Assembly: GCA_027919835.1 (NCBI GenBank)
Contig: JANVFP010000002.1
Span: 1,922,001 to 1,986,000, forward strand
Source: Lentinula raphanica
Lineage: Eukaryota; Basidiomycota; Agaricomycetes; Agaricales; Omphalotaceae
Length of the DNA: 64,000 bases
Reading direction: 5' to 3'
How positions within the stretch are numbered: position 1 is the first letter of the stretch; the number at the start of each line of letters is the position of its first letter. A model generated the notes under the pieces. That model was not told where the DNA came from and ran no database searches. It saw only the letters and a list, made by a program, of their open reading frames with translations. This document shows positions 1-11,367 of the stretch, piece after piece. The position numbers were made by a program, and so were the translations under genes.

Positions 1-580
1 TCTGTCTGATTGAACTTCTGCTGTTTCGTTTGAATATCATCTATCAACTCCTGCCGACTCGTTCCAAGTAGTTGAAGCTGCTCTTGGCTCGAAGCAAGCT
101 GCGCCTCAGTGATTTGGACCCTGTTCTCGAGAGTTTTGATTTCATACGACTGTTTCTTGAAAGCCAGCATGAGCTCATCGTACTCTTGGCGTAAGTTCCG
201 TTGAATCTGAGCACGTTCTTTTCATGTGTGAAGCGCAGTTAGAAACATTGACATCCTTGAGATTGAGCCTACACACCATTGATAGGTAACTGACTCTCGG
301 GCTCCTCCTCTTCCTCTGGCTCTTTGCTCTCAGCAGGTTCGGGCCCCTTGTTGATAGCAGAGTAATATTCTTTTTTGACCTTTGAAGTGGACAACGGAGT
401 TGGAGGAAGGTGTGTGTGACCGTTGCTGTGGCAGGAGTGAGAGACATACTGCAAAGTAGAAAGTGAAACTCACGCAAATGTGCCCAGTGGCTTTCGTTGA
501 GTGCTCTTGCCTAACGAGACCCTTTTTGAAGAAGGAGAATCAATATAAAATGTGTCGTTCGTCCGTTTGAGTGTGGACAT
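1..580 (-). CDS. Coiled-coil protein, N-terminal part (runs off the window)
   Basis: Not identified with certainty. Three exons join in phase: 580-474, 425-277 and 217-1, with 48 and 59 bp introns (GTGAGT..CACAG and GTGTGT..AAAAG). The start codon at 580-578 opens MSTLKRTNDTFYIDSPSSKK. The first ~85 residues are basic and Ser/Pro-rich (RKPLGTFANG), then comes an acidic patch (EPEEEEEPES). From about residue 87 there is a heptad-like coiled coil (RNLRQEYDELMLAFKKQS, KTLENRVQITEAQLASSQ) still open at the window edge. A basic disordered head before a long coiled coil fits a cytoskeletal protein such as a C-terminal-motor kinesin, but the motor would lie outside the window, so this is a guess. 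A hAT element sits just upstream of its start. Confidence 0.65.
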
Positions 581-717
581 GGAAGAGACAAACGAAGTGA
601 TTTTTGTACTATCCGACGGAATTTTTCTCATGTTCTTCAAAGTTCAGATGTTCATTCAAGTTTTGTTCAGACGATCTGTAATAGGATATAGCTATTATAG
701 TAGTATCGAGTACCTTG

Positions 718-3700
718 CTACACTAATTCTGATGATTGACAAAGCTCATGAACATTGCCCGAGGCAAGGATTGACTGGACTACTGAAGAATCAACATCGA
801 CGTCAAGCACCGTGGATCTGTCTTCATCTTCATCAGCCCGTGCGATCCATGAGTTTGTGAAGTCAAGGCGATCCGAATGATATATATGCTTCAAGAACTG
901 TAGCACTTCCATCATTTCCGAAGACAATTGCGAGCGACGTAGAGTATCAGTCTCTTTTCCAGAGGAGAAAACACGCTCGCAAGGCACGGCTGATGCTTGT
1001 ACTGGAAGTACATCGAGAGCAATGCGGAAGAGGCATGGATACTTGTGTTGGTTCTATGTTGTTGCTCAGTATAGGCGACATAAAGAATCAAACATACTTA
1101 CGAGGTCCCAAAAGCGAACAATGTCGAAGTTTGCTAATTCCTCTGGGTTTATCAAAACGCCCGCATCGAGCCAGTTTCGAAGCTCTTCTTCGACAAGCTC
1201 TTCGTTGGAAGGTGCTAACCCAATGACCTCCGGGGTTGAGGAGCTTGAGCCAACAGATGACGAACTCGATGTTCGGGCCAAAGATCTCTTGAGTTGATGC
1301 ATGGCGAGCATTCCAGCACCTTGAGCACGCGCCGCTGACGAAACAGGACCTGGTACAGGTTGTCGAGTGACCGATAAGGTTGAGGTTACTGTTGAAGTCA
1401 TCGTTTGACGGTATTCGAGCATCTATTCGTGTCCGTCAATACAAAAAGCTACCTCAGTGAAGATGTCATACATACTGCATTTTTCAGTGCATTACGAGCT
1501 TGTTCTCGATCGTCCCTAAGCCAGTTGTCACGGATCCAGTCAAGCTTTGTTGTTGGGTTGGTTACTGCATAATTTATCAGACAGTCTGAAAGCGCTGATA
1601 CTAGGACAAAAGCATACCCATTGCTAGCCCATATATATGGGTTAACCGTGCTTTTCCAATGTATTCATGAAGTTTCTCGAGCGAAATTTCAATTACATGT
1701 GAAAGATTTGGGAGCGAGAATTTCAAGAGCCCAAGGATCTCGATAAGACCTTCATAAAGTGGAAGAACAATTGATAATGTTGGAGTTTTCTCCGCGGAGG
1801 CCAACTCCTGGATCGAATGAAAAGTGTAGAGAAAATCTCGGATGTCATTGAGAACTTGAAGCTCAACAGAAGTGAATAGTTCATCATCAGAAAGCTTGGG
1901 ATCGTTTTGTATGAATCGACGGATGGCCTTGAGGAAGGATTAGAGAAGCAATCTGTAGCTCAGTAAAGTACTTAGTACGTACCGGATACAATTCAAGAAA
2001 ACGGTCAACCATGAAAAAAGTGGATGACCAACGAGTGTCTACATCACGCAGAAGAACAACCACCCGGTTGAGGAGAACATCGTCGTCGTCACATCCAGGT
2101 GCGTCACCTATAATGTTTCCTCCGTTATCCTGAGATCTCTCGACAGAAGCTTTCTGAATTTCTTCGCGCATAGACAGTACAGTGTTGCGAAAATCCTCGC
2201 GACGATTACCTGATGCTCGGCAGAGATTCACGACATGCCGTACTCTTGAAATAAGATCACTTGCGAGAGCATCCCGATATTCCTCTGAGTTGATTGGGTT
2301 ATCGAAAGGAGTAGCAGAGATTTCGTCAGCAGATACGCCATCGTCGTCAGTATTTCCATTTTGGAGAGGAGGAAGCGTGGTGACCACAGAGAGACCGGTC
2401 TTCACAGCGATGTTGATGACATGAGGGAAGCAACTGAGACCAGATAATCAGGAGATGACTTAACACGATGAGTGAGATTACCTACCGAACTCGATTCCCG
2501 TTGCGGTCAAAACGGATATTGCGTGCAGCAAGCTTGGTTTCGATTGAAGACATCATGGTGTTATTATTCGAAGCATTGTCGAGTGTGATTTGACCAACCT
2601 GTACTATGATATCAGAAGATGCGATCGGAAAACCAAGCTCAATTTCATACCCGGTCAGCGATACCATACTCATCCAAAACTTGTACGAAGCTTCGCGCCA
2701 TATTTGGGCCATCGTGGCTGCCATGAACTTCACGAAAAGCAATCAAGCGTGATTTCATAACAAGACGGCCGTTGGGATCCTTGATCATGTAATGCGCAGT
2801 GATAGCCATGAATCCCTTCAAAACGCTGTTAGACCACATATCTGAGGTAAATGATATCCGGCCAAGTGATGCCTGTGTATCTCTCATCAGCGTCAATATA
2901 GTACGAGAAGTGACACTGACTTACCTTCATCTCTGAGGTAATCTCTTTCCAATGACATTTATACCGCTCCAGAATCAGCTCTCTTAGCCGGGTACGGTGG
3001 GGTATATCACGTTCACGCAGGTTATTCCCTATATAAAGGAGCATGTCCCGAAGCTCTCGACAGTCTATCACGTTTATTGACTGAAAAGCATGTTGAGCAT
3101 TGGCACATGGACGAATACGGTGATAGGAAACAGTCACATACTTGATCATCTACAGCAACCCAACGAATGACTTTTTCATGGAAGGTGTCAAGCGAAAATG
3201 GTTCGTTCTGGGTCGAAGAGTTATCGCGAGACTGATTGCCAATGGTTTCCCAGCCCTTGAGTTGCTCAGACAGAACGGCCTGGCGATATTCCTCCCAGTG
3301 TTCATTTTGAAGGTGATCCCGTATGGTCTCCGTCTGACCATTGGCGTTCTTCCAAGCATGCCAATCTCCATGAGCACTAGATCATCATATTGTAAGCCAT
3401 TTCACTCAAGCACAGGAGAATTCAGAACTTACATGCAGAAGCGGCATGCAAGATATAGTACTTCATGGAGACGAGGTCGTATTTTGGTCCTATTTCCACT
3501 AACTTGAATAGGTGTCGGTGGTCGATTCTTTGTTTCGCAGGGACATGTATTGAACCAGATGTCAGATGCGATATGACTCGATCTCTTCTTATCGCTCCGA
3601 GTCTTCAGTTTTGAACGGAATATCTTCGAGCTCAGTACTGGATTTTTACTCGGTGATGCAGATCTACGGCTATGGGCTGGGATAGAACCAACACCACAGG

Positions 3701-4484
3701 TGTCTGCAGTAACTGAAGCTGTAGCGGCGTTACTTGAAGCAGCGGCAGGGGCAGGAGCTGTAGCGTTACCCGACACCGAGGAAGTCATAGTGTTTGAAGC
3801 CGCAACACCGTTTTCGTCCAAACGTGCGCGCCGTGCCCGGTGTGTAGTTCCATTACCACGCGTACGTCTTTTGCGAGTACCTCCGACTTGTTCACGGTCG
3901 GTATCCGAAGGATTGTCGGGTTGAGAAATTTGAGTCTGCGCCGCCGTGACGAGCTCATTCACATTTTGTACTGGCTGAAGAAATCTTCCAGGTGGTGGAG
4001 GATGAGCATCTGCCAAGGAAGCTTGAGCAACATTGTACTGAGCTTGCTGAGCTGGTTGAGTGGGGGCATGGAAAGGGATTTGATACATTGGAAAAGGACC
4101 TGGAGGTGCCATCGACATGTATCCGGGACTGTAATACTGATGTATTTGTTGTGGTTGACCTGGTACGGCCGGGGTATAGGGTCCATGACTTTGAGTTGAT
4201 TGAGGACGCAAAGGAGTATGAGGTAAATCAGCGGGAGGAAAACCTGGTCCCATGCGAAGCTCAACAAGTGCAGGACAGGATGGAAAAAAACTTTTCATTG
4301 CTAACATCGGACATTTGGAGCCCTGGATTAGCCCTGGCCATGGAGCGAAACATCGCATACTATTATCAATGAGGTGGCTGAAGTTTCTACGATGAAGAAA
4401 GAGGTTTCGACGAAAAGAGGTAGGCATAACCATCTGGCAATGGGCATTGACTGACAACGTCGTTGAGTCAGAAGGAGAGATCAA
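718..4484 (-). CDS. hAT transposase with BED-type N-terminus (multi-exon)
   Basis: Cut-and-paste transposase. Minus-strand exons carry, in order: a Pro/Gln-rich disordered leader (about 4480-3650); a BED-finger-like region (SDIWFNTCPCETKN, then WHAWKNANGQTETIRDHLQN near 3370-3300); the block ELILERYKCHWKEIT; the catalytic core start ISFTSDMWSNSVLKGFMAIT with the first Asp (2880-2820); VGQITLDNASNNNTMMSSI with the second Asp (2620-2560); RDVDTRWSSTFFMVDRFLEL (2070-2000); the AEKTPTLSIVLPLYEGLIEI segment (1795-1730); and the C-terminal dimerisation motif DVLPVQASAVPCERVFSSGK (1010-950). These are the expected hAT landmarks in the right order. Exon borders were not all worked out and the start is uncertain (4484, or Met codons just downstream). 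No frameshift or stop was noticed inside the conserved blocks, so it may be functional. Confidence 0.8.
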
Positions 4485-4525
4485 GAATTATCTGATGGAC
4501 CTCAAGGCAGATTTCGAGTTGCCGA

Positions 4526-4776
4526 CCTTAAGCTGCCTTAAGGTAGCGGAGTTCGAAAATTTCGAACTTGAGGTACCTCACCTTTGGAGGTACCTCGCTT
4601 TGCGGCAACACTACCTCTACAGTAACTCAGTGCTGACTGCCGCTGTGCCGCTGCCATGGACATCAAACCGAGATCAATGACCTTGAGTTGAGCTTCGAAA
4701 AATTGGCCTTAAGGCACCTTAAGGCATAACCATTCACACCTCACGCCGCACTTGACCTCGCTTTGCGGCAACACTA
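4526..4776. repeat. Palindromic subterminal repeats of the hAT element
   Basis: The stretch is packed with short self-complementary words: CCTTAAGCTGCCTTAAGG at 4526-4543, GAGGTACCTC at 4570-4579 and again at 4587-4596, and CCTTAAGG at 4707-4714 and 4717-4724. Two copies of the 22-nt motif at 4592-4613 and 4755-4776 follow. hAT transposases are known to bind clustered subterminal repeats, and these are the natural candidates here. No other role is apparent. Confidence 0.7.
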
Positions 4777-4897
4777 GATCTTGATGTCGTCTACCTTACT
4801 CATCGTTGGGAAGTACACGATAGATATCGATAAGTATGTACATAGATCAAAGCACTAAGCCTTAGATAACAAGACACAGATTGGCACTCTGAAGGAG

Positions 4898-5792
4898 CTA
4901 TCCTCTACGACGTTTCCCATTCTTACTTGCATCCAAGAGACTCTCTCTCCGTTCACTAACTCTTTCCAGAAACTCCACCTTCTCCAGATATCCGCCTCCG
5001 CCCTGCTTTCGGTTTGCCTCGAGCTCGTCTTGTAGAGCATCACCCTTCTGCCCAGATACATGAGCGTGCCAGTCCATTGCGGATTTCTCGAGCGTCGTTA
5101 GCTTCGTCGGTCGTGATCGAGAGCCGGACTTGGATCCTGGGATTTCGCCCAACGTGATCTTTGACTTCCTGGGCCCTCGTCTGGGAGCGATGGATTTTTG
5201 ATTGGTTTGAGAAGGCGTGGATGCGCTGGGGGTTAGGGATTCTACTTCTGTCGGGATTGTGGTTGAACTGGACGCGTTGGAATTTGACTGATGCACAGGA
5301 GGAGAATTCGAAACAGTGCTGCTCGGAGTAGGTTCTGAAGACACAATTGGCCACTTCTTCGCCTCTGCAGAGTCAGCAGGAACTTCGATGATATCTCTTC
5401 CTAGAAATGAGCACGACGCAGCCAGTAAGATGAATCAGAACACACGTTATTTCCTTTCCCGCGAAGATATATCTTTTCTCTACTCGTACAGTCTTCGATT
5501 GCGCCTCCTTCAGTTCAGACGCGGAGGAACCATGAACGGAGTCTTTGAAAGATTTCCAAAGCTCTTTTCGTTTTCTGTACATCCAAAGTCATGCGTCAGA
5601 TATTCCAGATTGCTTAGGCCGATGTACTAGCCTTTACCGTTGCTGATCTTCGGTGCTTTCGACTGGTGCAGATGGTTGTGTTCGAGGACGTTTGGCGTCT
5701 GGTTCTTCTGCATCGTCACTTTCGGACGATGAGAAAGAGTGAGCTCTTTCGTGCGGGATGTATTCCTCATCTTCTGAATCAGAGCCGAGCAT
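4898..5792 (-). CDS. SWC5: SWC5-like BCNT-domain protein (SWR1 chromatin-remodelling complex subunit)
   Basis: Three exons in phase: 5792-5638, 5574-5446 and 5396-4898, 260 residues. The N-terminus is acidic (MLGSDSEDEEYIPHERAHSF), followed by RKRKELWKSFKDSV and YIFAGKEITDIIEV-PADS, the usual middle of the family. The C-terminal BCNT domain reads LTTLEKSAMDWHAHVSGQ, then LQDELEANRKQGGGGYLEKV and EFLERVSERR, with the expected Trp, Leu and Gly-Tyr-Leu positions. SWC5 proteins work in the nucleus as part of the SWR1 complex, which exchanges H2A for H2A.Z. The last intron uses acceptor GGAAG at 5397-5401 rather than the adjacent TAG, because only that keeps frame. A truncated second copy lies 3.1 kb away. 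Confidence 0.88.
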
Positions 5793-6790
5793 GATGGTGG
5801 TAGGAGAAAGCAAGCCTATTTGTCTCTATACTATCGTGGGAATTCTCGAACTTCTGCTGGCTCTCCGACGTGCTCTCTTCAGCTTCAATGATCATCGATC
5901 AATGCTCTTGCGCACGCTAGCATCGCCTGTCCACGTCTTGCAAGAAATGGACCTCAGTATCACATCTCATTATCCCAATCTTGGATGGACACAATTTCGT
6001 TATGGTGATCTCCGCCTGCCCTGCTGTTCTTCCTTGTTCTTCCCAGCTCTTGGTCTGGAATTCCCTCAACTACATAGCCCCAAACCTGATAAGACCATCT
6101 TCTACATCACCGGAGCTCAAAATACCTGGATTTTTATTATATTGAAGTATGTTCGCCTATCGTTCCGTATGCTCTCGCGACAGTGAATTCCCTCAGATAA
6201 TCCCAAACCTCCTCAAACATCATCAGACGGTCGCTGAAGTTCTGACGCTCGATGATTGACCGACAGTATCAACAAAACCGGAAACGAAAACGAATGGACA
6301 CAAAGTTGCTGTCAAGAATTCATTATAGCGAGCTTCGCTTGCTAGCCTGCTCTTTCCTGTTCTCCGTGGCTCAAGAGGGCTCAAGTTGTCCTGGAATTCC
6401 CTCAACTACATAGCCCCTCGTTTCTCCAAACCTGATTAGACCATCATCTATATCACCGGAGTTCAAAAGACGGGATTTCTATTGGATTGAAGTAGGTTTG
6501 GGCTTATCTGAGTGAATTTCGATTCACCGTCGCGGGAGCAAGTGAACATGCCCATTGCCCGAACCTCCTCAGACCTCCTCAAACTTCATCAAACGATCTC
6601 CAAAGTTCCAACGTTTGATAATCGACTGATATAACGAAAACCGAACTTGAAATTGAATGGACACGATCTAGTTTTCGGGAATTTCGTTGGTGATCTTCGC
6701 CTGCTCTACTGTTCCCTCTGCTCTCCTCTTCCAGCCTCTTCCCTGGTCTCAGCCTGAAACCCCCTCAAATATACATAGCCCAGGGTTGCC
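5793..6790. repeat. Tandem ~340-360 bp repeat array, block 1 (upstream of SWC5)
   Basis: Starting in the SWC5 upstream region, the sequence repeats a unit with anchor GGAATTCCCTCAACTACATA at about 6057 and 6393, and a decayed form near 6755. A second anchor (CCCAAACCTCCTCAAAC) occurs near 6200 and in altered form near 6560. Each unit also carries a track resembling gattgaccgacagtatcac and aatggacacaaagttg. No convincing coding frame runs through it; the open frames seen are shifted copies of each other. Confidence 0.8.
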
Positions 6791-7635
6791 AGTGATCCAC
6801 CTTATTAGTGGCTCGGATCAGGATTGCCTTAGATTGCCTTTCGCGACACAAAATCCCTCCTGCGGCAGTGTCCAGCATAAGGTTTCCCGCCTTTATACCT
6901 CTTAATACGACGCAAGATGCCGCTGCACCTTGTGAGGATGGGGCTACATGATGATGCGGTCCACGGTGGACATGGTAAAGATCGTCCAAGTCATTCAAGA
7001 AGTTTCTGTCGCCGAAAGTGAGGGATTTTCTTCTACACATGTTTGAATGCCAGGTTTGAATACCCTGACTAGCCAGAATAACTCTCAGTTCAAGAAGAGA
7101 AGTCGTACTCGATCAATCAAACAGAGCTCTTCTCGATCGGGTATTCCAAGCTTGCTGTACCCCGGCTTTTCTGTGTTATGAGATTGAGGATTGAGGGTCA
7201 AGACTCAACAACGGTAAGTTGATTGGGTTGAATCAGAGCTCGATCTGCAGGAAGGCGAAGCGGAGTGAATGAGAATGTCTCGAGATGTAGCATGGCAAGT
7301 CCTACGGTTTACGCCGGAAGTCACCTTCAGAACAATCCCCTCAATCAGATTCATTCTGGGAAGTTCCAAATTGGAGGGCCCGGGCTGTGGAACAGTGGAA
7401 GGCTGTGGGATGAATATAGAGGTCAACTTGGCAAGACGTCCACGAGGCCCACCGGGCAGGGGGAGGCTGTTCACGGTACGATGATTGCCAAGATCCATAT
7501 AACGCTAGGAAGAAATCACATAAAAGGATCAATGCAATGTATCTTTTTCTCTAGAGCTGGCCTCCTTACATTTACGCCTCTTAACGCATCCAACATATTT
7601 CATACAACCAAGTCATACATCCCTCACGAGTCACG
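6791..7635. other. Intergenic, no gene seen
   Basis: After the last decayed repeat I see no supported coding sequence. There are short open frames without splice or codon support, and the promoter side of the secreted-protein gene at 7636. Confidence 0.4.
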
Positions 7636-8443
7636 ATGGTCAAAATACTTTGTGCCAGGATGGTCATCCTCAGTCTCAGCTTGCTCCAGATGGGACTCGT
7701 CACATCTGTCCTTGCTGCACCAACTTCCACTGCTGTTGGACCTGTTCAACCCGCACCATCAAAGGAGATAGGTGCCATCTCTTCCAGCACCACACAACGG
7801 TTTCCTCGTCAACCGCATCATTGTCCAGTTGCAAAAGGTATGATTATAAAGAATTCGATGTTCATTGTATGCCGAGAAGCTCATAGATCAGTTTATACAG
7901 TTCAGAGGAGGAATCCTGGGTCGCCCAACGAGTCTACAATGCAGTATGGTGACCTTCCAACTGAAACATTCTTCAGAAGAATCTGTCAAGGTAAGTTTTC
8001 CAAGTTCTCCTTATTCGAAGGGTAGACCGGCGATGAAATTGAAATCCTGCATAGAGAGGAGCGTGTATCCCGAAGATCGTTTTTTCGCATATCTAGTGTC
8101 ACTGAATAACGACGATTTTCGGGTGATGTGTTCAATAGTCAAGACAAACGTAAAACTTTCAGAAGATTTACCGGAGACGGCCAAAGAAGCAGCGTTGCGC
8201 CGGATTGCAGAATACACAGCCAACCCTTCTAATGAGAAGACAAAGCAGGCAGTTGTATGGTGGTTAGATCTTACGCTGTTCCAATTGCAATGTACGTTCT
8301 ATACTCATCATGCTTCTGATCCCAACGCACCGGTGATCCTTATTCATTCCAAAATAGATGCAGATGCAGCTCACTACAGTTACAAACAAAATACCGACCA
8401 TATGTTTGAGGATTACTGGGAGGTTTACCAAGGAAGTCGCTAG
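7636..8443 (+). CDS. Small secreted protein, family A (204 aa)
   Basis: Four exons join in phase: 7636-7837, 7901-7990, 8055-8291 and 8358-8443, with introns of 63, 64 and 66 bp using GTATGA, GTAAGT and GTACGT donors. The N-terminus MVKILCARMVILSLSLLQMG plus LVTSVLAAPT is a typical signal peptide, probably cut after AA; the second Met (residue 9) is an alternative start. The mature part has few cysteines and no domain I recognise. The segment ERSVYPEDRFFAYLVSLNND resembles QWIAYVTFMRPARD of the gene at 10749, and both proteins then have a polar helix-like stretch, so the two are probably distant paralogues. It lies between the two repeat arrays, just before the SWC5 pseudogene. Function unknown; likely exported. 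Confidence 0.7.
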
Positions 8444-8469
8444 CTTACTTTTTGACAGCTCAGCGTAGC

Positions 8470-8898
8470 CTACTCTGCAGTCACTGTTAGCCACTTCTTT
8501 GCCTCGGCAGAGGCAGAAGGGACATCAATGATATCTCTTCCGAGCAATGAGCACGACGCAGACCATGAGACGGATTAGAACGCACGTTATTTGCTTTCCC
8601 GCGAAGATCAACCTTTTCTCTACTCGTACTGTCTTTAGTTTCGCCTCCGTCAGTTCAGACGCAAGTTGCGGGCGGACTCTTCAGTATAGAGTCATGCGTC
8701 AGATATTCCAGATTGCTGAGGCCGATGTACTAGTAGCCTTTACCGTTGCTGATCTTCGGTGCTTTCGACTGGATCAGATGGTTGTGTTCGAAGACGTTTG
8801 GAGTCTGGTTCTTCTGCTTCATCACTCTCAGACAATGAGGAAGAGTGAGCTCTTGCGTGCGGGATGTATTCTTCATCTTCTGAATCAGAGACGAGCAT
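8470..8898 (-). pseudogene. Truncated SWC5 copy (exons 1-2 and start of exon 3)
   Basis: The stretch is closely similar to 5360-5792. Exon 1 is nearly identical (MLVSDSEDEEYIPHARAHSS) and ends with the same intron donor at 8744-8739. Exon 2 has lost the part coding for the conserved RKRKELWKSF block: between the shared flanks, about 60 bp at 5515-5580 are replaced by aagttgcgggcggactcttc and a few bases. Exon 3 is cut off after the KKW region and the whole BCNT domain is missing. It cannot make SWC5 and is best read as a segmental duplication remnant. Confidence 0.85.
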
Positions 8899-10130
8899 GA
8901 CATTGATGGTGGCAGGAGAAAGCAAGCGGCTGCTTATGTCACTATACTATCGTGGGAATTCCCGAACTCAGCACTCTCCGACGTCGTTGAACGTTCAGCT
9001 CTCTTCAGCTTCAGTCATCATGCATCGTCGATCAATGCTCTTGCGCACGCTAGCATCGCCTGTCCACGTCTTGCAAGAAATGGACCTCAGTATCACGTCT
9101 CATTATCCCAATCTTGGATGGACACAATTTCGTTATGGTGATCTCCGCCTGCCCTGCTGTTCTTCCTTGTTCTTCCCAGCTCTTGGTCTGGAATTCCCTC
9201 AACTACATATCCCCAAACCTGATAAGACCATCTTCTACGAGCTTCTACGTCACCGGAGATAGAAAGACCTGGATTTCTATCATATTGAAGTATGTTCGCC
9301 TATCGTTCGCATGCTTTCGCGACCATCTATATACCTCGACTCGAAGTGTCAAGAGGTATATGTTGTCTGCCTTTGGGAGACTATGAATTCCCTCAGATAA
9401 GCCCAAACCTCCTCAAACTTCATCGAACGATCGCCGTTTCGACGCTCGTTGACTGACCGACAGTGTCACGAAAATCGAAATCGAATGGACACAAAGTTGT
9501 TGTCAAAAATTCGTGACGGTGCTCTCCTCTTTTTTCCTGTTCTCCCCCGCAGTGCTCTTGGCCTGGAATTCCCTCAACTACATATATACATAGCCTCTCG
9601 TTTCTCCAAACCTGATCAGGCCATCTTCTACATCACCGGAGTTCGAAAGACTGGATTTCTATCGTATCGAAGTATGTTCGGCTGCTCTCTCGCGACCGTG
9701 AATAGCCGTGAATTCCCTCAGATAAGCCCAAACCTCCTCAAACATCATTCGACGATCGCTAGATTTTCAACATTCGATGATTGACCCACAGTATCACGAA
9801 AACCGAAACCGAAATCGAAATACAATGGACACAAAGTTGTCGAAAATCCGTTAGTGATCTTCGCCTGCTCTTTTCTCCCTGTTCTCCCCTGCTTTCGTCC
9901 TGGAATTCCCTCAGATACCAACCCCCTCATAGCCTCAAACATGATAAGAGTCAAGACCATCTTCTACATCCCCGGAGTTCAAAATATGTACTGGGATTTC
10001 TATCATATTGAAGTATGCTCGCCTATTGTTCGCTTGCTCTCGCGACCGTGAACTGCCTCAGATAAGCCCAAACCTTCTCAAACTTCATCAGACGGTCGCC
10101 GAAGTTTCAATGGTACGCATTGTATCATTG
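8899..10130. repeat. Tandem ~340-375 bp repeat array, block 2
   Basis: A second array of the same unit found at 5793-6790. The anchor GGAATTCCCTCAACTACATA occurs near 9190 and 9565 and in changed form at 9901 (TGGAATTCCCTCAGATACC). The companion anchor CCCTCAGATAAGCCCAAACC occurs near 9390, 9718 and, altered, 10055. The first part (8940-9240) is nearly identical to 5820-6115, so block 2 arose with the SWC5 fragment as one duplicated segment and then expanded. About 60 bp near 9320-9380 are not shared with the other units. Confidence 0.8.
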
Positions 10131-10748
10131 GAGTCGGTTGCACCAGGTCGTGAGTGTGGCTGCAATGCTCTGCAGTGCAACCTATTCAACCATGAGCTAC
10201 TTCTTCAACGATGGTGTACCGAGATAATGATCCAACATATTCATCGCCGCAGAGCGCACGCTTGGCAATTTGGAATCCTCTGCAACCACAGTCAGTACAT
10301 TTATTCGCTTCGTTTTCTCATTCATAGTGGGTTCAGGGTATTCAGATAATGACCAGAGAGTCGATCCGATTGGACCCCATTCTACTCTATTCTACCCTTC
10401 TCTGAACGAGATTTAAGAGGGGTAGGAAGCAGGAAAGGTTCCTCATTCGATTCTCTTTCCGTTCGACTCGAATCAGCGCACTCGACTAGTACCTCAGTGT
10501 CAACCCCGAAATCTCTTTGCTGGTCAAAGAAAAGCACACTCAACACGCCACGTTCTCTTTGCTGGTCGAAGTGAACGAGTTATCTCTGTACGTATCTTCT
10601 CCTTGTTTTCAGCGTATTCCTCAGTCTAACAAATTACAATGCTTCTCATTCCAACAGACATCTTAATTTCGCCATTCCAAACCTTTGTCTCAACTTCGAA
10701 CTTCTTTCGACTCGACATCCCTCGCGACTAAACTTCATTTGGTTCTCG
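10131..10748. other. Intergenic, presumed promoter of the 10749 gene
   Basis: No gene seen. The second half is pyrimidine-rich on the plus strand (cttctccttg, tctcttt runs) with two near copies of tctttgctggtc at about 10515 and 10555, as often found upstream of basidiomycete start codons. Confidence 0.4.
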
Positions 10749-11367
10749 ATGTTTACTATGCGCGTCATCGCTCACGCTTGTCTGTTCCTCCAACTCATCG
10801 TTGGTCTCTCTGCTGTCGCCGTGTACTCTCTACCTGCTCCTGTGGACGATCACGGTGGACACAAGTCAACACTTGCGCCCGTGGAAGGACATGATGTGCA
10901 CAATTCCATACCTGCTACTATCACTGGAGGTCAAGGTGTACACACTGGCAGATGCCCAAGACATAAACTTCCAGTAATACCACTTCAACTCGAAACTCTT
11001 CTATCTTGTGACTGACCTCTTGGCACTACAGGTTGTTCACACCGGCGCTCTTGTGCGCAGAACAGGACAGTGGATAGCCTATGTCACATTCATGAGACCT
11101 GCCAGAGATATGCCTACCGCACAAGGTATCACACAAAGCAAAGAGCAGATAGTCAAGACTGCCTTGCAACCAATCTATGGGGACGGAATCGATGTTCAAG
11201 TTTGTGATGGTGACACAATGGAAAACATCCCGATCCCTGCTACGCTTGCGGTCCACATCAACATGTTCTGGGAGGACAGCAATGGGGTGCAAGGATTTCA
11301 TGAAGATCTGATAGGGCTCGTACATGCTTCTACAGGAGACGCGGTTTGGAGAAATCAGTCTGACTGA
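10749..11367 (+). CDS. Small secreted protein, distant relative of the 7636 gene
   Basis: Two exons are proposed, 10749-10973 and 11032-11367, phase 0, giving 186 residues. The 58-bp intron starts GTAATA and ends CTACAG with a tgactgac branch-site-like word. The N-terminus MFTMRVIAHACLFLQLIVGL followed by SAVAVYSLPAP is a signal peptide; Met4 may be the true start. After it come degenerate His/Gly repeats (HGGHKSTLAPVEGHDVHNS, GGQGVHTG). The C-terminal half (QWIAYVTFMRPARD, VHINMFWEDSNGVQGFHEDL) has no family I can name. Its YVTFM segment lines up with YLVSL of the 7636 product. Another donor, CAAG|GTGTAC, would shift frame, so the intron choice is the weak point. Confidence 0.6.

Larger units (their letters stand above)
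718..4776 (-). mobile_element. hAT-superfamily DNA transposon
   Basis: The interval holds one hAT-type transposase gene (minus) and, at its 5' side, a 280-bp zone of short palindromes ending in a 22-nt motif (acctcgctttgcggcaacac followed by ta) that occurs at 4592-4613 and 4755-4776. On the minus strand the outer copy begins TAGTGTTGCCGCAAAG, which would suit a hAT terminal inverted repeat. I could not find the matching inverted copy between 580 and 718, so the left boundary is not fixed and 718 is only the transposase stop. The element lies between two host genes, within 140 bp of the first one's start codon. The reading frames look intact. Confidence 0.75.
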
